The translations under genes and the position numbers were made by a program. A DNA stretch of 64,000 bases, from positions 62,001 to 126,000 of the forward strand of contig JAGMWG010000005.1 in assembly GCA_020744225.1 (NCBI GenBank), given 5' to 3'. Positions 34,101-49,100 of this stretch are shown piece by piece (the first letter of the stretch is position 1; every line of letters begins with the position of its first letter). The notes under the pieces were generated by a model, which was given only the letters and a program-made list of their open reading frames with translations, had not been told where the DNA came from and did not search any database. This DNA is from Paraphoma chrysanthemicola (taxonomy: Eukaryota; Ascomycota; Dothideomycetes; Pleosporales; Phaeosphaeriaceae).

Positions 34101-37100
34101 CAAGTGCCTCAGTCACACGGGGAGCACTCCAGTCCGGAATCCAAGAGGGCGTCAACGGGTCGTCGTGGTCAATACAGCTAAGAAGCTCGAACGTCAGGTC
34201 CGGTAACTGTGTCAGGCACGCCTCATGGTAGACATCTCTCGCACTCTTGGATGCAGAGTAATCTGGTGTGATCTGCGCGCTTGAGATACCGAGTACACCG
34301 TAGATCTTGTCTTTGGGCTCCGTGGCCTGAGCATACCTCGTTCGAACCAGGCTATTCAGCAAGTACTCTTTTTCCTGCAACATCAAGCCTTGCAAGCGAT
34401 CGGCTTGTAGTGAATTGACTGTGGCACCACCGGACAAAGAGGTACGCATCGAATCCGTTATGGCAGAATCGTGTTGGGTGGAGAACCCGGATTTCTCTAG
34501 CCACTGCAGTAAGCCACACTGTTCCAGAACGTAGCACCATGCTGCAAGGTCGTCCCAGCAGACTGCGATGGCACCACATTTGACAAAGAGGTTCCTGGAC
34601 AATACGGCTTCTTGAATGCTTCGGTGAAAATATCAGCGTGATGCTAGCAAAACCTCTCACAAACATAGACTTACGTCCAAAGCCGTCGGAGCCACGGTCT
34701 CGAGAGTAGTTGGCGAATCGCCAGCCATGCTCGATGTTCAGCTGGCGGAAAGTCTAACCTTTCGAAATCTCGAGGCGTGATTTTTAGATCACTCATCTGC
34801 AATCGTGCATAGATCTGCTCCATGATATCGAATGCCAAGTTGGGATCCTGGCCATCCTCGTCACCCAGCCAGATGATTGTATTGGTTGCATGTGTGTAGA
34901 TCAGGCCCATCAAAGGGATCTGTTGCACCTTCTCTTTGATATCTGGCTGATTGATACAGATCTGATCAATCCATAAAAAGATACTATGCTGGGTCGATCG
35001 CAGACGATTCAAAGCCGTGGAAAGACTGTTTGTAATCGCAACCGACTTTTGCGCAAATTGTATGGTCTGATCGAAGACCGGAACGCCCCATACATAGCTC
35101 AAGGCGGTATACCAGACAGCCTTTCCAGTTGTGAGCGATACGGCGTGGTTCGTATGTCTAGTGTACTTCAAACCGCTGCCGCTACCTCCGGCCTGTTTAT
35201 GCTTGGTTTGCGAGGGATGGACGAAGTCGACACTGACTGCATGTAACCTTCCACGAAGAAGAGTGCCTGGCTGACCGGCATGGAGTTCTAGAACGCGAAT
35301 CTCTCCATCGTCCAACGGCTGATACAGTTCTGCGGAGGTTTGGTTTGAACGTTCAGCTATCAGACGAGTTTTGCTGTCTATGAAATGCTTGATGGCTGCC
35401 TGATCAAACTCATCGAAATTTACATCAACATCGCTCGGACCATCTGTAGTAGCTGGCTGGAAGATCGAGGTAGCTGCGAGCGCTTCTTGGTCCCAGGAAA
35501 GAAAACAATTGCAGGCATCTGGCTTCGTGAGCGAGGTTGTGGCAGAAGTGGGGCAGGACGCTCGTACCTTCCTCGTTCGACGCACGCGCACAATCTCTTC
35601 CATGCTCGACCGGCCGTTCGATGTGACGGGGAACCCAACCGGTGCTGGTCATGGTGATGGTAAGACAATGAAGTCAATCATGGAAACAAACCAAGACGAA
35701 GGTTCTGCGGTGAGCCTTGGGTGCATGCTGACAACTCAGCTCGGCCAAAAGCCTTGGCAAAACATTACTCAAAAAGGGAAGTTGCGGTTCACAAAAGACA
35801 TGAGGGAAGCAGACGAATGGCAATCAAGCGGACGTGGATTAGCAAGCTGCGGTGGGGGTCTCCATGGCCATGATGATGTGGTGGAGGTGAAGCGATTAGC
35901 TTTCTCCCGTTCCTTCCTGAAGCCAACACGTCGCGGTCGTACGATGTATCCTGTTCGATGCAGCCATGGTCCTTCAGGCCAGTCCTGAGAACTGGAGAAT
36001 GCCATGACCCTTCTGCTGCTGCTTCTTTCCCTTGCCCTTCTTCCGTTTCTTGCGCTTCTGCTTCTGCTCCTCCTCGCTGCTTTCTTCCATGTCCTCATCA
36101 CTGTCCTTGTCAGAATCACTTTCGTGCTCGCGCTTGCCGTTGGTGGGTATCTCCTCCGCTGCCTCTTCCTCCTCATCCTCCTCCTCGTCCTCCGCTTCTT
36201 CTTCTGAAACATCCTGCCATGTCTTCTCGCCCCACACCTTGACCGTCTTTCCTCCACCGCTGATCAGTCGCCCGGTGACGTCGAAGCCGAGACCAATGAC
36301 GCCCTCTTGAGACAGCTCATCGTGCTTGAGCTCATCGACAACCTTGTTCGGGCCGAGCTTGACGAATCGTATACCACCATTGCCCAAGCCGACGGCAGCT
36401 ATCCTACCCCGCGGACCAACACCTTCGGGCAGCAGGGTGAGGGCATCCAAGCTCTCGCCGCCTCCCTTGGAGCGGTCGACGGTGATGCGCTCGTCTTGGT
36501 CGTCCCACACGCCACGTTCCCACAGCGTGAGAACGCCATTGCCGCCGCCAACCAGCACCTTCTCGCCGACGCTTGTGCCCTTCTTCGACAGGCCCGTCAC
36601 CATGATGGAGCTGAGCAGCTCCTCCTCCTGGTCCTCGCTGCGAACCATGACGCCTCGTCTGAGGTCGGTGACTGCCAAGGTGCTGCCGCCGGTGGTGACC
36701 CATTGCTTGCTGAAGCCGCTGGTACTCGCTTCGGTGGGAGGGAGTGGTGTGAGGGACGAGACGTAGTCATCATGGGGGCGGTGCGTGGCCTGAGGCTTGA
36801 TTGCCGACTTTGCGCCCAGATCTCGGATATCGTAGATGTGCAGCGCGGACGAGTCGGTCGCGAGGATGAGCGACTGCGGTGAGAGGGCGTGCACGAGGGT
36901 GGGCGCATCGATGCCATTGTTGGCTCTGCTTGGCGTGAGTCGTGCACCTTTTCTCTGGGGATACTGGAGGCTCACATATCTAAGGGGACTGCAATCTTCG
37001 CGGTCACCTGGCCCGTGGCAGAGTCGGCGACCTTGACGATACCATCTGTGCCTGCCGAGTACAACGATGACCCGTCGAGGCTGTAGCCAAGCGTCCGACA

Positions 37101-40100
37101 GCTTCCCTTGTGTCGCCGCGTCCTCCACGCCGTCTCAATGTGTCCATAGCCGTTCTCCGATGCCGGCTTCTCGTTGTCGCTGTCGTCGCTCGCGCCTGCA
37201 GGAAGCCGGTATGTCTGCACGTGCCCGGATGCCAGCCCTACCGCCACAATTGGCTCGTTCGGGTGGATCGCCTGCGCAAACAACTCGTAGTCGAGCGGGA
37301 TGGCGCACAGATTTTCGAACATGGTCGCGGTGTTGATGCTGTCGCAGTTACAAGGTCATCGAGCTCATCAACAGCTTCGACTTTTTTGTGGAGCCCGCGC
37401 CGGCCACCGCAGGGCAGGTGCAGCCGAGGCGCGGTGGTTCTTGGCAGGGACAGACATTCGCAACATCTCTCACCAACTTTCTTTCACGTGTTTTCCCAAC
37501 CTGCTATCAGATATGCCTCTTGCTCTTGCCACACAGTATCACCAATCTCTATCATCCCAGGGGTCTCGAGATGTGAAATGCACGTGAAATTTACCACATT
37601 CACCATCGCCATTGAGCTCCACTCCCAAGTCGTCCCAATCACCATGACCATGCACGGCACGACTGCTCTCCAGCAACACGGATCTTCTTTTCGCCGCCAG
37701 TATTGTAGCCCTGCAGCTGCCAGCTGCCTCAAGAGAGGAAGGTCGCGGAGTATTTACCCAAGCCATGCCGTGACGGGCAGTATATCCGATCACGTTTCTA
37801 GGTGATTGGCTGTCAGCCTCACGATGCTAGGTTTGCCACCAGCAACGGTCGTACGCACGGCAAGGCTTCAACAAGCTTCTCAAAGCTCATAAGAAGCTCG
37901 AATCCGAGACGTTAGCAGTTCCAAGGAGTCGGTACTATTCTTGTGACCACCACCTACTCCACAATGCGTGCCTCGTGCCTTCTATTAGGCATCTTCACCG
38001 CAACATCAACAGTCCTCGCCTCGTCACACCCCAAACACATCAACTATACAGTCGTCACCGGCGTTTTCCAACAAGATGACCCAGCCACCAATGCCTCAGG
38101 CTTCGACTTCATCGGATCCAATTTCGGTCTCATCAACCGCACCTATCCCTCCGACTCGTCATGCCCAGACCGCATTCACTCAACCCAATGGCAGCGCCTC
38201 GCACACTACATTTCCAGCTTGAACAAGAAGGCACCTCGTAATGAGCGCTACGCGCTCTTTTTCATGGGCCGCCACGGCGAAGGCTTCCACAACGCCGCCG
38301 AATCCTACTTTGGCACACCAGCCTGGAACTGCTACTGGTCTGAACTCGACGGCAACGGAACCGTCACCTGGGCAGATGCGAAATTGACCGACGTCGGCGT
38401 ACAGCAGGCGCTGCGCGTGAACAAGTTCTGGGCGCGCTTGATCAAGGACGAGAAGATTACGCCGCCGGAAACGTACTACTCGAGCCCATTGTACCGCTGT
38501 CTAGACACTGCAAAGTTGACATTCAGTGGTCTGGATCTCCCGCGCAAAAGCCCGTTTGTCCCCGTCATCAAGGAGTTTCTAAGAGAGGGGATTAGTGCGC
38601 ATACGTGCGATCGCCGCAGCACAAAGTCGTATATCAAGCAGAACTTCCCTGGATTTAAGTTTGAAAAGGGATTCCCGGAGACCGATCCGTACTGGACTGA
38701 ACTCTTCGCCGAGCCACGGGATAATCAGGATGCGCGATCCAAGGCTGTTTTGGACGATATCTTCACTAGCGATGATAGCTCGTATATCTCCATCAGTTCG
38801 CATTCAGGCGAAATTGCGAGTTTGTTGCGCGGTAAGCTATTACCCCTTCTCCATATCACGTACTCCGGGAATTTCGACTAACGTACCAGATAGTTCTTGG
38901 CCACCGCGTCTTCAGCCTCAGCACCGGCTCCGCAATCCCTGTTCTCGTCAAGGCAACGACGCTGAATGGTGACGCGCCGCCGAGTACGACGTTGCCGTAC
39001 ACGCCGCAGAAGACGTGTGCGGTGCCGCCGACGATTAGGGACTCGAGTTGTAATGATTGTTCGTGCTGTACATGATTGAGAATGTGTATGCTATATAAAA
39101 TCCAATGTATGTAAGAACTTGCAGCGTTGAAGCTGGTTTAAGTTATGCGTATTACTTGGTGTTTGACATGTCTTTGTGATTCTAAACTAAGTATACGCGC
39201 CTGTGTATATTTACCTTTTACGCACCCGTACCTCGTCTCAAAAAGCCCCCAATAGCTATAGTGGGAAAATTGCGTAAGTAACGAGACACTGAATGTTAGG
39301 AGCAACATCAAGGCCATGCCCTTCTTTGCTAAAAGTGCCACTTATCTCTTCGCTCGTTACTCCTTCGTGGGATACTGCGGTATGATATCTCGCTCTGGTT
39401 TTGAATAGCATGTGTCCTACGCGCTTTACTTGATGAGCGTGAATTGTTGAGATTGAATGTGGCTGGTTTTGTGGGCATGCATTCCGGTGTACAAAAAGGT
39501 TGGTTGTTGTTGCTGTGTACATGTTCCAAAAAGATTTAGGGCCGCGATCAGACGATTCGAATGAGTGGCTTAAGTAAAACGCCTTCCCTTCTTTGAACTC
39601 TCGAGTTCGTCTAGTCGAATCACGGGTATTTTCTGATTTCGATCATGTACGAAAGTACACAGATTGTCTCAGAAAGATTGAGGCGATACGTTCATTGCTC
39701 GGAGGAATTTCCCTTTTGCCCTACCATCACCGCCAAAGCTCATTCAAATTATTTCAGCCTGAAAAAAATCACACCTTCAATTGCGCTATAGATCTACCCT
39801 TCCACGCCATCGCCCTGCCCATTTACCTTTCCACCTCAGCCTCCACGCTGCCCTTGTACTTGAACCGCTTCAATCCGCGCACACCGACATTGATCTTGAA
39901 CACACTTCCAGCAAACTCATCTACACCCTTGCCATCCGGTCCGCCTGTACCGCCGGCAGACGTGATGATGAGATCATCGCCGCAGAAGCACGGGCACGTG
40001 GGTTGTTGCGTGGGGACCTTGATCTCCGCGACGATTTCACCCTCTGGAGAGATGCGCAGGACGTGACTTCCGCCGTGCAGCGCGGTCCACATGTATCCCT

Positions 40101-43100
40101 CCTCGTCGATGCAGTGGCCATCTGGCACAGCGCCCTCACCGTAGCGTTTATCTTCCGGCATGGTAAAGAACGGCCGCTTGTTGCTTATCGCGCCGGTCTT
40201 GACATCGTAGTCGAATTGGTAGATGGTCTTGAACGGACTGTCGGCCCAGAATAGAGTGTTGTCGGCCTGGTTCCATGTCGTTCCATTGGGAATCGTGATG
40301 TTGCTCAATGGTCGGTCGAGGCTGCCGTCCGTGTTGAGACGGAACAATGCGCCTTCTGTAGCCCATGCAGAGGTTAGAGGGTCGAACATGAAGCCGGCCC
40401 AGAAGCGACCCTGGGAGTCGACAGCGCCGTCGTTACCGCGATACTTCTCGGGCTTGCCGGCCGCCTTTTCCTCCTCGGACCAGACTTTCTTGATCCAGCG
40501 GTATTCGCCGGTCTGCTTGTTGGCGACGCCGAAGCCGTATTTGCCGGCGAAGGCGAATTCGGAGGGGTTGCCTTCAATGTCGGCTGTGCATCTTGAAGGT
40601 GTTAGTAAGGGTTAGATATTCGGATATGAGTTTTCATGGTGTACCCTATTGAGATGTCGAATTCCCTGATGACCTTGTGGCTTGATGGGCCGACGTTGAG
40701 ATCAACGCGGTGGACTGTTTGCTTTACGACATCGAGGAAGCGAAGTGAATTGGTGTCTTCTTCCCAGAAGGGGCCTTCACCTAGTCCACAACTGAGCCGG
40801 AGCCATGGCTGTGATTTTATTAGCACTTGATTTCTCAGATCTGATGCCTGGCGGCAATGTGGTGTGATGAATTGCTGTGTAAAGAATGGCTGTAAGATGT
40901 GAAGTACGCGGGTGCAATGCTGTCGATACTGATTGCATCTTTTGAAGGAACGCCGCCGAGAAATCAAGATATGCGGCGTCTTGTGGCGCGTCCACTGAAC
41001 GCGATGCCACGGTGTCGCGCAGCCTCGTGTTCGGTGAATGACTTCAGCGGGGCGCTCCCCCACCATCCCACCTCAAAAGAGCTGCATCAACATACCTCAG
41101 TGATCTCGTACTTCTTGACCTCGGGCATTGCAGCGTCGGTCGTCCTTGTGGGCGAATTTGTTCCACTCTCAATGTCCTTCGCAGCGGTGTTTGTGTTTTG
41201 ATGATGCGAGCCGCTCTTTCCCGCGGGTGCACTGCCAGACAACGCGCTTCTGAGCGAGGCCCACAATTTGGATAGCGTCGCTCCCATTTTCGAGTAACGT
41301 CCCGATGAGCCGCCGCTTGGTTTCTTGGTCCCGCCCGAGAGTCGCCCGTGTCTTGAACGCAATCGACTCTAATCCAACATGCACAGCTCTTTATGCGGTA
41401 TTGCGAACGTTGTTGCGATGCCAATCAATTCGACCTGGTGACGCGGAGAAAAAGACGGGATGGAGGACTGCGGATGAAGAACCAGAGAGCGCTGCAACAT
41501 CACGGCACGCGCAGGTACATATCTTCATCTCCTGGATCCTTTCCGTGCCCTCGCATTGTCCTCTCGGTCGTACGGTTCGCTCGGGTACGTCTTCTACAAT
41601 CCCAACAGCTCATTGAAGCTCATTTACGATGTGCGCGACCCATAGGCGCTCGTTTCAGCGAAAGCGAGCTTAGGCGACGGCACGCAAAGAGTATAGTGGG
41701 TTGTATTGCTGATAGAATCTAGGATTGATGAGGCGGCGATAAAGAAGATTCTCGGCTGAACGGTCCGGGCACGCCAGTGCGGTGTGCACGTTGAAGATCT
41801 GACGGGGAGCAACAAATCTCCGTTCCGAATCAAAGAGGCTAATGGGCGATGTAGACGTTCCACGCGTCTTTCGACTTCGAAGGCTCAGATGTACTCTCCC
41901 GAATGTTCCGACCGAGCAGCGCTGTCAGATGCGGGCGGATGGCCACCTGTCATCGCCAATTCGTGTAGTGGCGGGATCTGTCGCGCAGATTAATCTATCA
42001 ACGCCCCGTAGCGCCGCCGGGAGGACCTGCAGCATCGTTGCATATGGGTTCTTAGCAACATCTGTATCGATCGAATTCAGCGGATCTTTGGAGAAGACGG
42101 CTGTTCAAGCCGGTCGCTGGAGCCTTTGCCCACTGAAGCGCACACCGCCGTGCCACAGAAGCAAGGGTTTGACCTTACACAGGAAAATATGCTTGACAAG
42201 TTTCTGTCCTGGTCGCAGTTAGGCGAGTTGTGAGATCATCATCGGAAATTTAAGTGCAGCATCTATGGAACACTAATATAGCTTCATCTAGTCAACCGGG
42301 AACATCGAATGAACCTCATAGTTCGTTGCATGAGCTGTTGAATAGTAATTGATGGAGTTAATCGTGAAGGGACTTCCATGAATCATCATACGTCTCTGAC
42401 GATGTGATTCACGAATGGCGGTCCCTGCGTTTTGGTAGTGCGGGTTCAACAATGTGTAAAAGTAAGGTTGGTACATGAAATATCTACGAGGTGACTTCGC
42501 ACGTCCTTCACTCTGCATTTCACATGTGACACAGAAGATACACATCCCATCTTGCTCCTAGACCGCGCGCCGTATCAACCACGCACCATCTGGACCCTGA
42601 AAGCACTCATCCTTGAAGTACTTCAAATCGTTCTCATCTGCCGGTTCCGCCTTGATGGTCTCAGTATCAATATCTTTGTTGCTTTCCAAGTCCTCCGCCG
42701 GTCCTTCGAATTCCTCAAAAAGCTTTCCCATGCGCGTCTTTCGGGGCGTAATCTTTTTGCCCTGAATCAAATGGTCGTCTTCGGATTCTAAGTCCTCAAT
42801 CACAGGAACGTCTTCCCCGTCGCTATTCACCAGAAGGTCGTGGTGCGACTTCTCGAGAACCTTGGGTGGTGAGGAAGCAAGGCTGTCATTGGTCCACTGC
42901 GATGTTGGCTTGCTCGAGCTAGCTAACTCACCACCTTGCTCCTGCCTTGCGTTTAGTCTAGGGAAAGGCACACGCAGCTCATACGGATCTGGCTCTCCCG
43001 ACATGTCGTAGCCTTCATGCAAGTCGCTCGTGTAGGCCAGCGGATCGCGAGGTGACGAATACCATGGACGTTCCTGCGTCATGTTATACCAGGCACGTTG

Positions 43101-46100
43101 TGCGGTCTTCGTCCACTCTTCTGCCGTCAACGGTGGTATAGCCTTATCGATGTCACCCGAGGGGCCCATGGCCAGCTTGAGGCTGGACACAATGTGCTTT
43201 CTCGGTTCTCGCAGTCAAATCGCTTAAAGCTCTTACGCTCGAAATTATCCGCCGTGCTATGAACGCATTCATCTCGCGGGCAGCGTCTGTCTCCGCGTCC
43301 TGGTAGCTTTTCGTCTGGCTTCGGTCGATGCTTCAAGTTTCGGTTCATATGGGATGGACGAAACTGTAAGAGGCTGTGGTGCAGACCTTGTCACAAGAGA
43401 TGACATGGAAATTTATACCACACTACGATGGACCACCTGAAACGCCAAACTGCATGGCAATCACAAAGTCACGTGGTTGGTCGCGACTGACTGCGGTACA
43501 TGTACACAAGGAGTATGTCGTGCAAACGGCCTCACATCCTGCGCCGAATGAAAATTAGCTAGCGATGTCAGAACGTCGCGGAGGTTCGTGACCGGGAGAG
43601 CCTACCGCACTTTTCTAGAGTGCATTTGATTGAAAAGTGATGATGATATATTCAATATTTGCAGCAACTCGTTCTGCTCCACTGTCTGAGCCTGTCATCA
43701 TTCCCGTAGTCTAAGTTGCTCTCGGTATCCATTCAAGTTGTCGCGTGGATTTGATCCATTTGTTGGGCCAAAATGTTCAACCGCTTACTTCTACTGTCCA
43801 GATTGAGAACTTCAGTGTAGCCCCGCACTTGTTCCCCACTATATTGTAAAGGCAGACTGAATTGAATTAGGATGCTATGAAAGCTGTTCCATGGCCTAAA
43901 CTCAGTAGCTAGGACGTTGTCAGTAGTTCATAAAAGTGTTTAATAGCTCATGAAAGGATGGCGAGGCTTTCAAGAAGATCCGTATGTGAATAATGAGCAG
44001 CAAAGATACGTGACCAGTTAAAATGTACCTTAGTGTTCACAATGCGGCTGAGTCATCACTACATGAGCGCAACTTCTCAGCCTTGTGAGCTCGACAGGCA
44101 GCACTGTCGGTTCCAATTTTCTACCCCGCACCTGAGTTCGACACACAATTTCCCTAAATCAACAAATCGAACCCCACTCACACTATTACGGGTTCCCGTC
44201 AAGAAAACTAGTGCCCTACGAGCCAGTTCCTTTCCTCATTTTGGCCTGGTCAGTCAGCATGTCCCTCGATAAGGCAGGTCAATTGTACTCGCACCATAAC
44301 TCCGTAGACTCCGTATGTCGGTCGTTTGAGCATGATCGAAACGATTTGATCAGGCCAGATACCGCCGTCGACCCCTTCGATCCTACTCAATTCCCTGTAT
44401 CTTCTGGCCGGCCGCCTTGTCCCGAAGGATCGGTCCCGCTTCATCAATTATGCGAAGAGTGCTTGCGGTGCTTCAGGGAATGGAAACTTCTGGAGTTCCG
44501 ATAACAGGCACACGCAGAAGCATTAGCAGAGCACTTTCCAGATGAAACAAAGTTGGGCTATGTTCTTTGCGAGGTGGCACATGTCTTTGAATCAGCAGAC
44601 AGCTGTCATTTCTGTCAAATGCTATCAACAATGATACCAAGCTCGGCTGATGATGAAGGCCAGCAAACACCAATGCAGTGGCTGACTCAATCCGTATCTC
44701 TTTCGCTGCAAAGATGGGGTGATGGCATGGATATCTTTGTTGATACCCAAGTTCCTCAGTTTTGTGGAGCGCTCTCAATATCACATTATACTGGTATTTC
44801 AAAACGCTCGGCTTGCAGGTACACACTGACGATAATACAGTCGACAGAAACGCTATCTTTGCTTCACCGAGTATCAGGTATAATGTTCCGTACCGCGCGG
44901 TTGATAACATGGAACAAATTGAATCTTGGCTACAAGGCTGTCTTTGCAGTCACAACACTTGTAGATCATGGTGCTCGAGTATTGGATCAGGACGCAAGTT
45001 GCCGACAAGAGTTCTGGAGCTAGTTCCTTGGGGTGTCAAATTACAATGCAATATTGGTGATGTGGCCGACTTCAACTACGTTACACTTTCACACATTTGG
45101 GGGAATGATACATCGCAACAGCTACGGCTGGTAAAATCACGATTCGATGAATTTATTCGCTCGATACCAACATACGAATTACCAGCAATCTTCAGAGAGG
45201 CCGTTCGAATCACCCGGGCCATTGGCTACAAATACCTGTGGATTGATTCACTTGGCATAATTCAGGACTCCGAGTCTGATTGGTTCAATGAGGCATCTAA
45301 TATGGCTGCTGTCTATAATAATGCAGTGTGCTGCATTGCTTTCCTGTTTCCTCCATCGGCAGGCTTCGATAGAACACGAGTAGATCCACGAACAAGAAGC
45401 CCCTGTATCATGCGAAAGGCAACAAAATACGCTTTTGGTCTTTCAGTCCATCCAAAGTCAACACTCATGGCATCTACCATGTGGGTCCAACCAGAAGGGT
45501 GGCCATGGTCCTCCAGAGCTTGGACATACCAGGAATATCTTCTGAGTCCACGGACAATTTTTTATGGTCACGAGGATTTAATGTGGGAATGCGCCGAATG
45601 CTTCAAAGATGAGCTGCTCGACGACTCAAGTCTTCACTCCATGAGACCGGAATCATCCGTCGGAAAAGCACTGCTTGCTCCACTGATGCCTACTATGACC
45701 GTGCGTCAGCCAAATGGTCTAGTGCCTCAAGCTCCGCCATGGCTGAACAGCTGGTGGGCCTTGGTCAAAAGATACAAGTCAAGGAGTCTAAGTCAACTTG
45801 ACGATAGTACAATTGCATTTTCCGCAGTCGCTGAAGCATTCCAGTCCATCACTGGAGAGACATATCTCGCTGGCGCGTGGATGGAGTCACTGCCCTATTG
45901 TCTGCTGTGGAAGCGATGTGCCGACGGTCATCAGGATCCCTTCGACGATGAGGATAAAAGGGAGCGATTCGGAGTTGAGGCCCAACTATTGAGCAGTCTG
46001 GCACCATCATGGTCGTGGTTTGCGCTCCCAAGTTGTGAATTTGGAGCCCAATATGACACTGACTCATATGATGAAGAGACAACCTATGTAGCTAAGATGA

Positions 46101-49100
46101 TCAACTTTCAATGGCCGCGCCACGACCCAGGTCGAGTACCCGCCGCAGCGTACCACGGCTTCTCTGGCTTGAAGGTCGTGCTCGAGCTGCCCACGTGCAC
46201 AACATCCTTCGGAGAGCGAAGAATGATAGTCAGTGGCCCAAGAGCCATATTTTGCCCCAGTTTAGAAGCACAAATTGCATCATCCAAATGGGCATCTTGC
46301 AAGGTGGCTGGGCACTGTGGTGTAACTGATGCATTCAAGTATGTAATCGTTCGTCCTCAGTCAAGATTTCAATTCGATTGCCCCAGTGACGCTCTTCAGT
46401 GTCCGGAATCCGGACACCTCGCCTTGATTACCACCGACGGGTCGATCACACAAGTCAGGGTTGATCCCGCAAGGGACTATGAAATTGTCATGAGCGAAAT
46501 GTATCGCTTTTATGGTTTGGGATTGGCCAGAGGAGAGGCAGACGGCACGTGGAAACGTTATGGGTTCTGGGAAGCATCGGTTGGATGTCTACACAGAATA
46601 ACGCAATCGGAGTACAGAAGTCTAAACCCGAAGAATGAAGATGGCGTGCCGAGTCAAGAAGTGTTTCGCGCTCATTTTGACCAACGAATGGAGCAACATG
46701 GGACATGTGAACACCTAGAACTTCAAACACCTTTCTTGTGTGTGGAAGGTGTCAAGATGGAAACTCTCACACTCGTGTGAAAGCTTGTCGAACCACGATG
46801 CATACCATATGTCAGAGACACCGTGTCAACGTAGGGCGAGTGCAACTTAGTCTTCTTATCTAATTTAGCAAGTTCAATCGCCAAGTAGCTTTGGTTAGAC
46901 GCCAGAGACAATGGGTCAGGTAGCTGAGACACTCAGCACTCTGTTCTGTTGGGTACTGCCCGGAGACGTACGCGGTACTTCAGCGAGTAGATTGCGCATA
47001 ACGCACAATGATCTGGAGGCTCTCATAGCCTCATGAACTTCATCTAAGTCTTTTCAACGTTCGTGAAGGCCTTCAGCAGGCTCTATCCCATGGGAGGAAA
47101 GAAAACGGTTGAAATTACTCGCACTCAACGTAGAGGTCGAAAACTTCCACAATATTCGAAGACCACTTCATTACTTGAAGAGCAATTCCTTAATCAAAAT
47201 GCAGTTCAGCAATCGATTGCCAGCCTAACAAAAGCGCTTTCCTGCGTCCGCTTGCACGCACATTGAGCATTGCCGTACAAGCACACCTGGAGCATGCAAT
47301 GCAGCGTAACATGTGGCGAATCGTCATTGACAGGCTCTAGCGATGTAACAACAACGAGAAAATTCCTGTCAAGGTAAAAGACAAGGACTTGAAGCGCCAA
47401 GCGCAACCCTACCAGGGCCCATGTTGATCGTTGCTGCTCGCTAGCTCAATGTGAAGCCCGCTGGCTATTCTTCGGCAGATTGTGCATGGGGTTCAAGCAA
47501 GTTTTCCCCGTTTCAACCATACGATCGGAGACTTTGTTTCAAGCTCTGGTGGCGGGTGTGGCAGACGGTAGTTGTAGATCAGGTAGCTAAGGTGCCTAGC
47601 ATACACCCGTTTTGCGGGGATTGAACTGGGTCTGGCCCATTGTAAGTCATCTGATCACGAGTAGGGCTGGCTGTTACGAAGGTCTAGGATTATGTGTTTG
47701 ATGTGAATTGAAGTCACATTCTGATTGGTAGCGCTTTCAATGTATTTTCTTGGAGTAAAACGTGTCGGAGTGAAGATCATGCTCGTGCTCTACTACTTGC
47801 CCGATGCATATCGCATGCATCTGCCCGAAGTTAAGGGTGGGTATGGAACACGATCAGCTGTCGTGGAGCAGACTGCGGCGACAAACACCTTGTTCTTGCA
47901 TTCGGCACAATGCCTCGAACATATGCGTCACTTCATTCTTCGGGTTATGGGTATGCACCTGGTGGCATGGCGCAGATAGTCTCGCGCCACGAAACATTCG
48001 TAGAGCTTGGGTTCAATACCATGACATCAGCCGCTATGCGCTGTAGGCTAAAGCTGCCGTCCTTCGAAGCTCCAAGCACCTAACCCATCGCTCAGTGTTT
48101 CAGTTCAGCGATTCTTGGCAGACCAACACTCCCATGCCTCGAGTAGTCTCGATCGATAAGCCTTGTATGAGGAATCTGTAGTCGATCATGGCATAGTCAT
48201 ACCATGGACGATACTCTGGCATTGCTGAATACGACCTCGACTCACCCGCGACTGTCACAGCTATCGCAGCCACGGAGAAGTGTCACCGAGTGAGGCCCTG
48301 TGAGGTCCTCACCATGGGTCGGGAGTGCGGAGATCGTCGTAACCGATCATCTCCCTTCTAGAGATGTGCGCCGCTCGCACGGGAGATCTTGGGTGCGCCG
48401 AAAAGTTCCGATGCGACGCAAGTTGTTCACATTGCCAGGCACAAATGGCAGTAAGCACACACTTAGCCTCGGCAGCAAAAGTATTGCCCAGAAGCTCATG
48501 ACCCAGGGTCTATATGAGGGGGTGCTTGTTTCAACCGCTGTGCGACAGATTCTGGTTTGCCATAGGTGGATTTGTAGCTTATGGGCTAACTGTACCTCGC
48601 CGTTGAGGCTCGGGGCCCGGTTCGCTGGAATGTCTCCGAAGATGCAGAGGTGAGATTCTAGCAATAACGAGATGCTGTATCACATGGCAGCATGTAAGAT
48701 ATGGCACACTGCAACATGTAAGAAATGGCACGCGGCACATGCCCATGTAACAATGCGCCACGATCCAGGATGTCTTCTTGAGCGACAGCACAACGCCACG
48801 GGTGCGGAAGAGAGGAGATACCATTCGTTTGGAGGTCTCGATGATCGTAAGGTAGACAACTGCTTGAAGATCCATCTTGCGAAAGGCGCATATCGAATAA
48901 TGCGAAAGGCGCATCTGAAAGTGTGGACGAACAGGATTCCCGCTCAGAAACACTTGGTCCTTGCTTGTTTGCAGCGCGCATGACGAATGAACGACGAGGT
49001 AGTGACATCCTAGATCCTGGATGTCAGCGCAGGGCAGGCTAGAAAGTCTTATGTACTGCGCTATACACGGAGCTACTTCCGCCATGCATGAAGCAGGCCT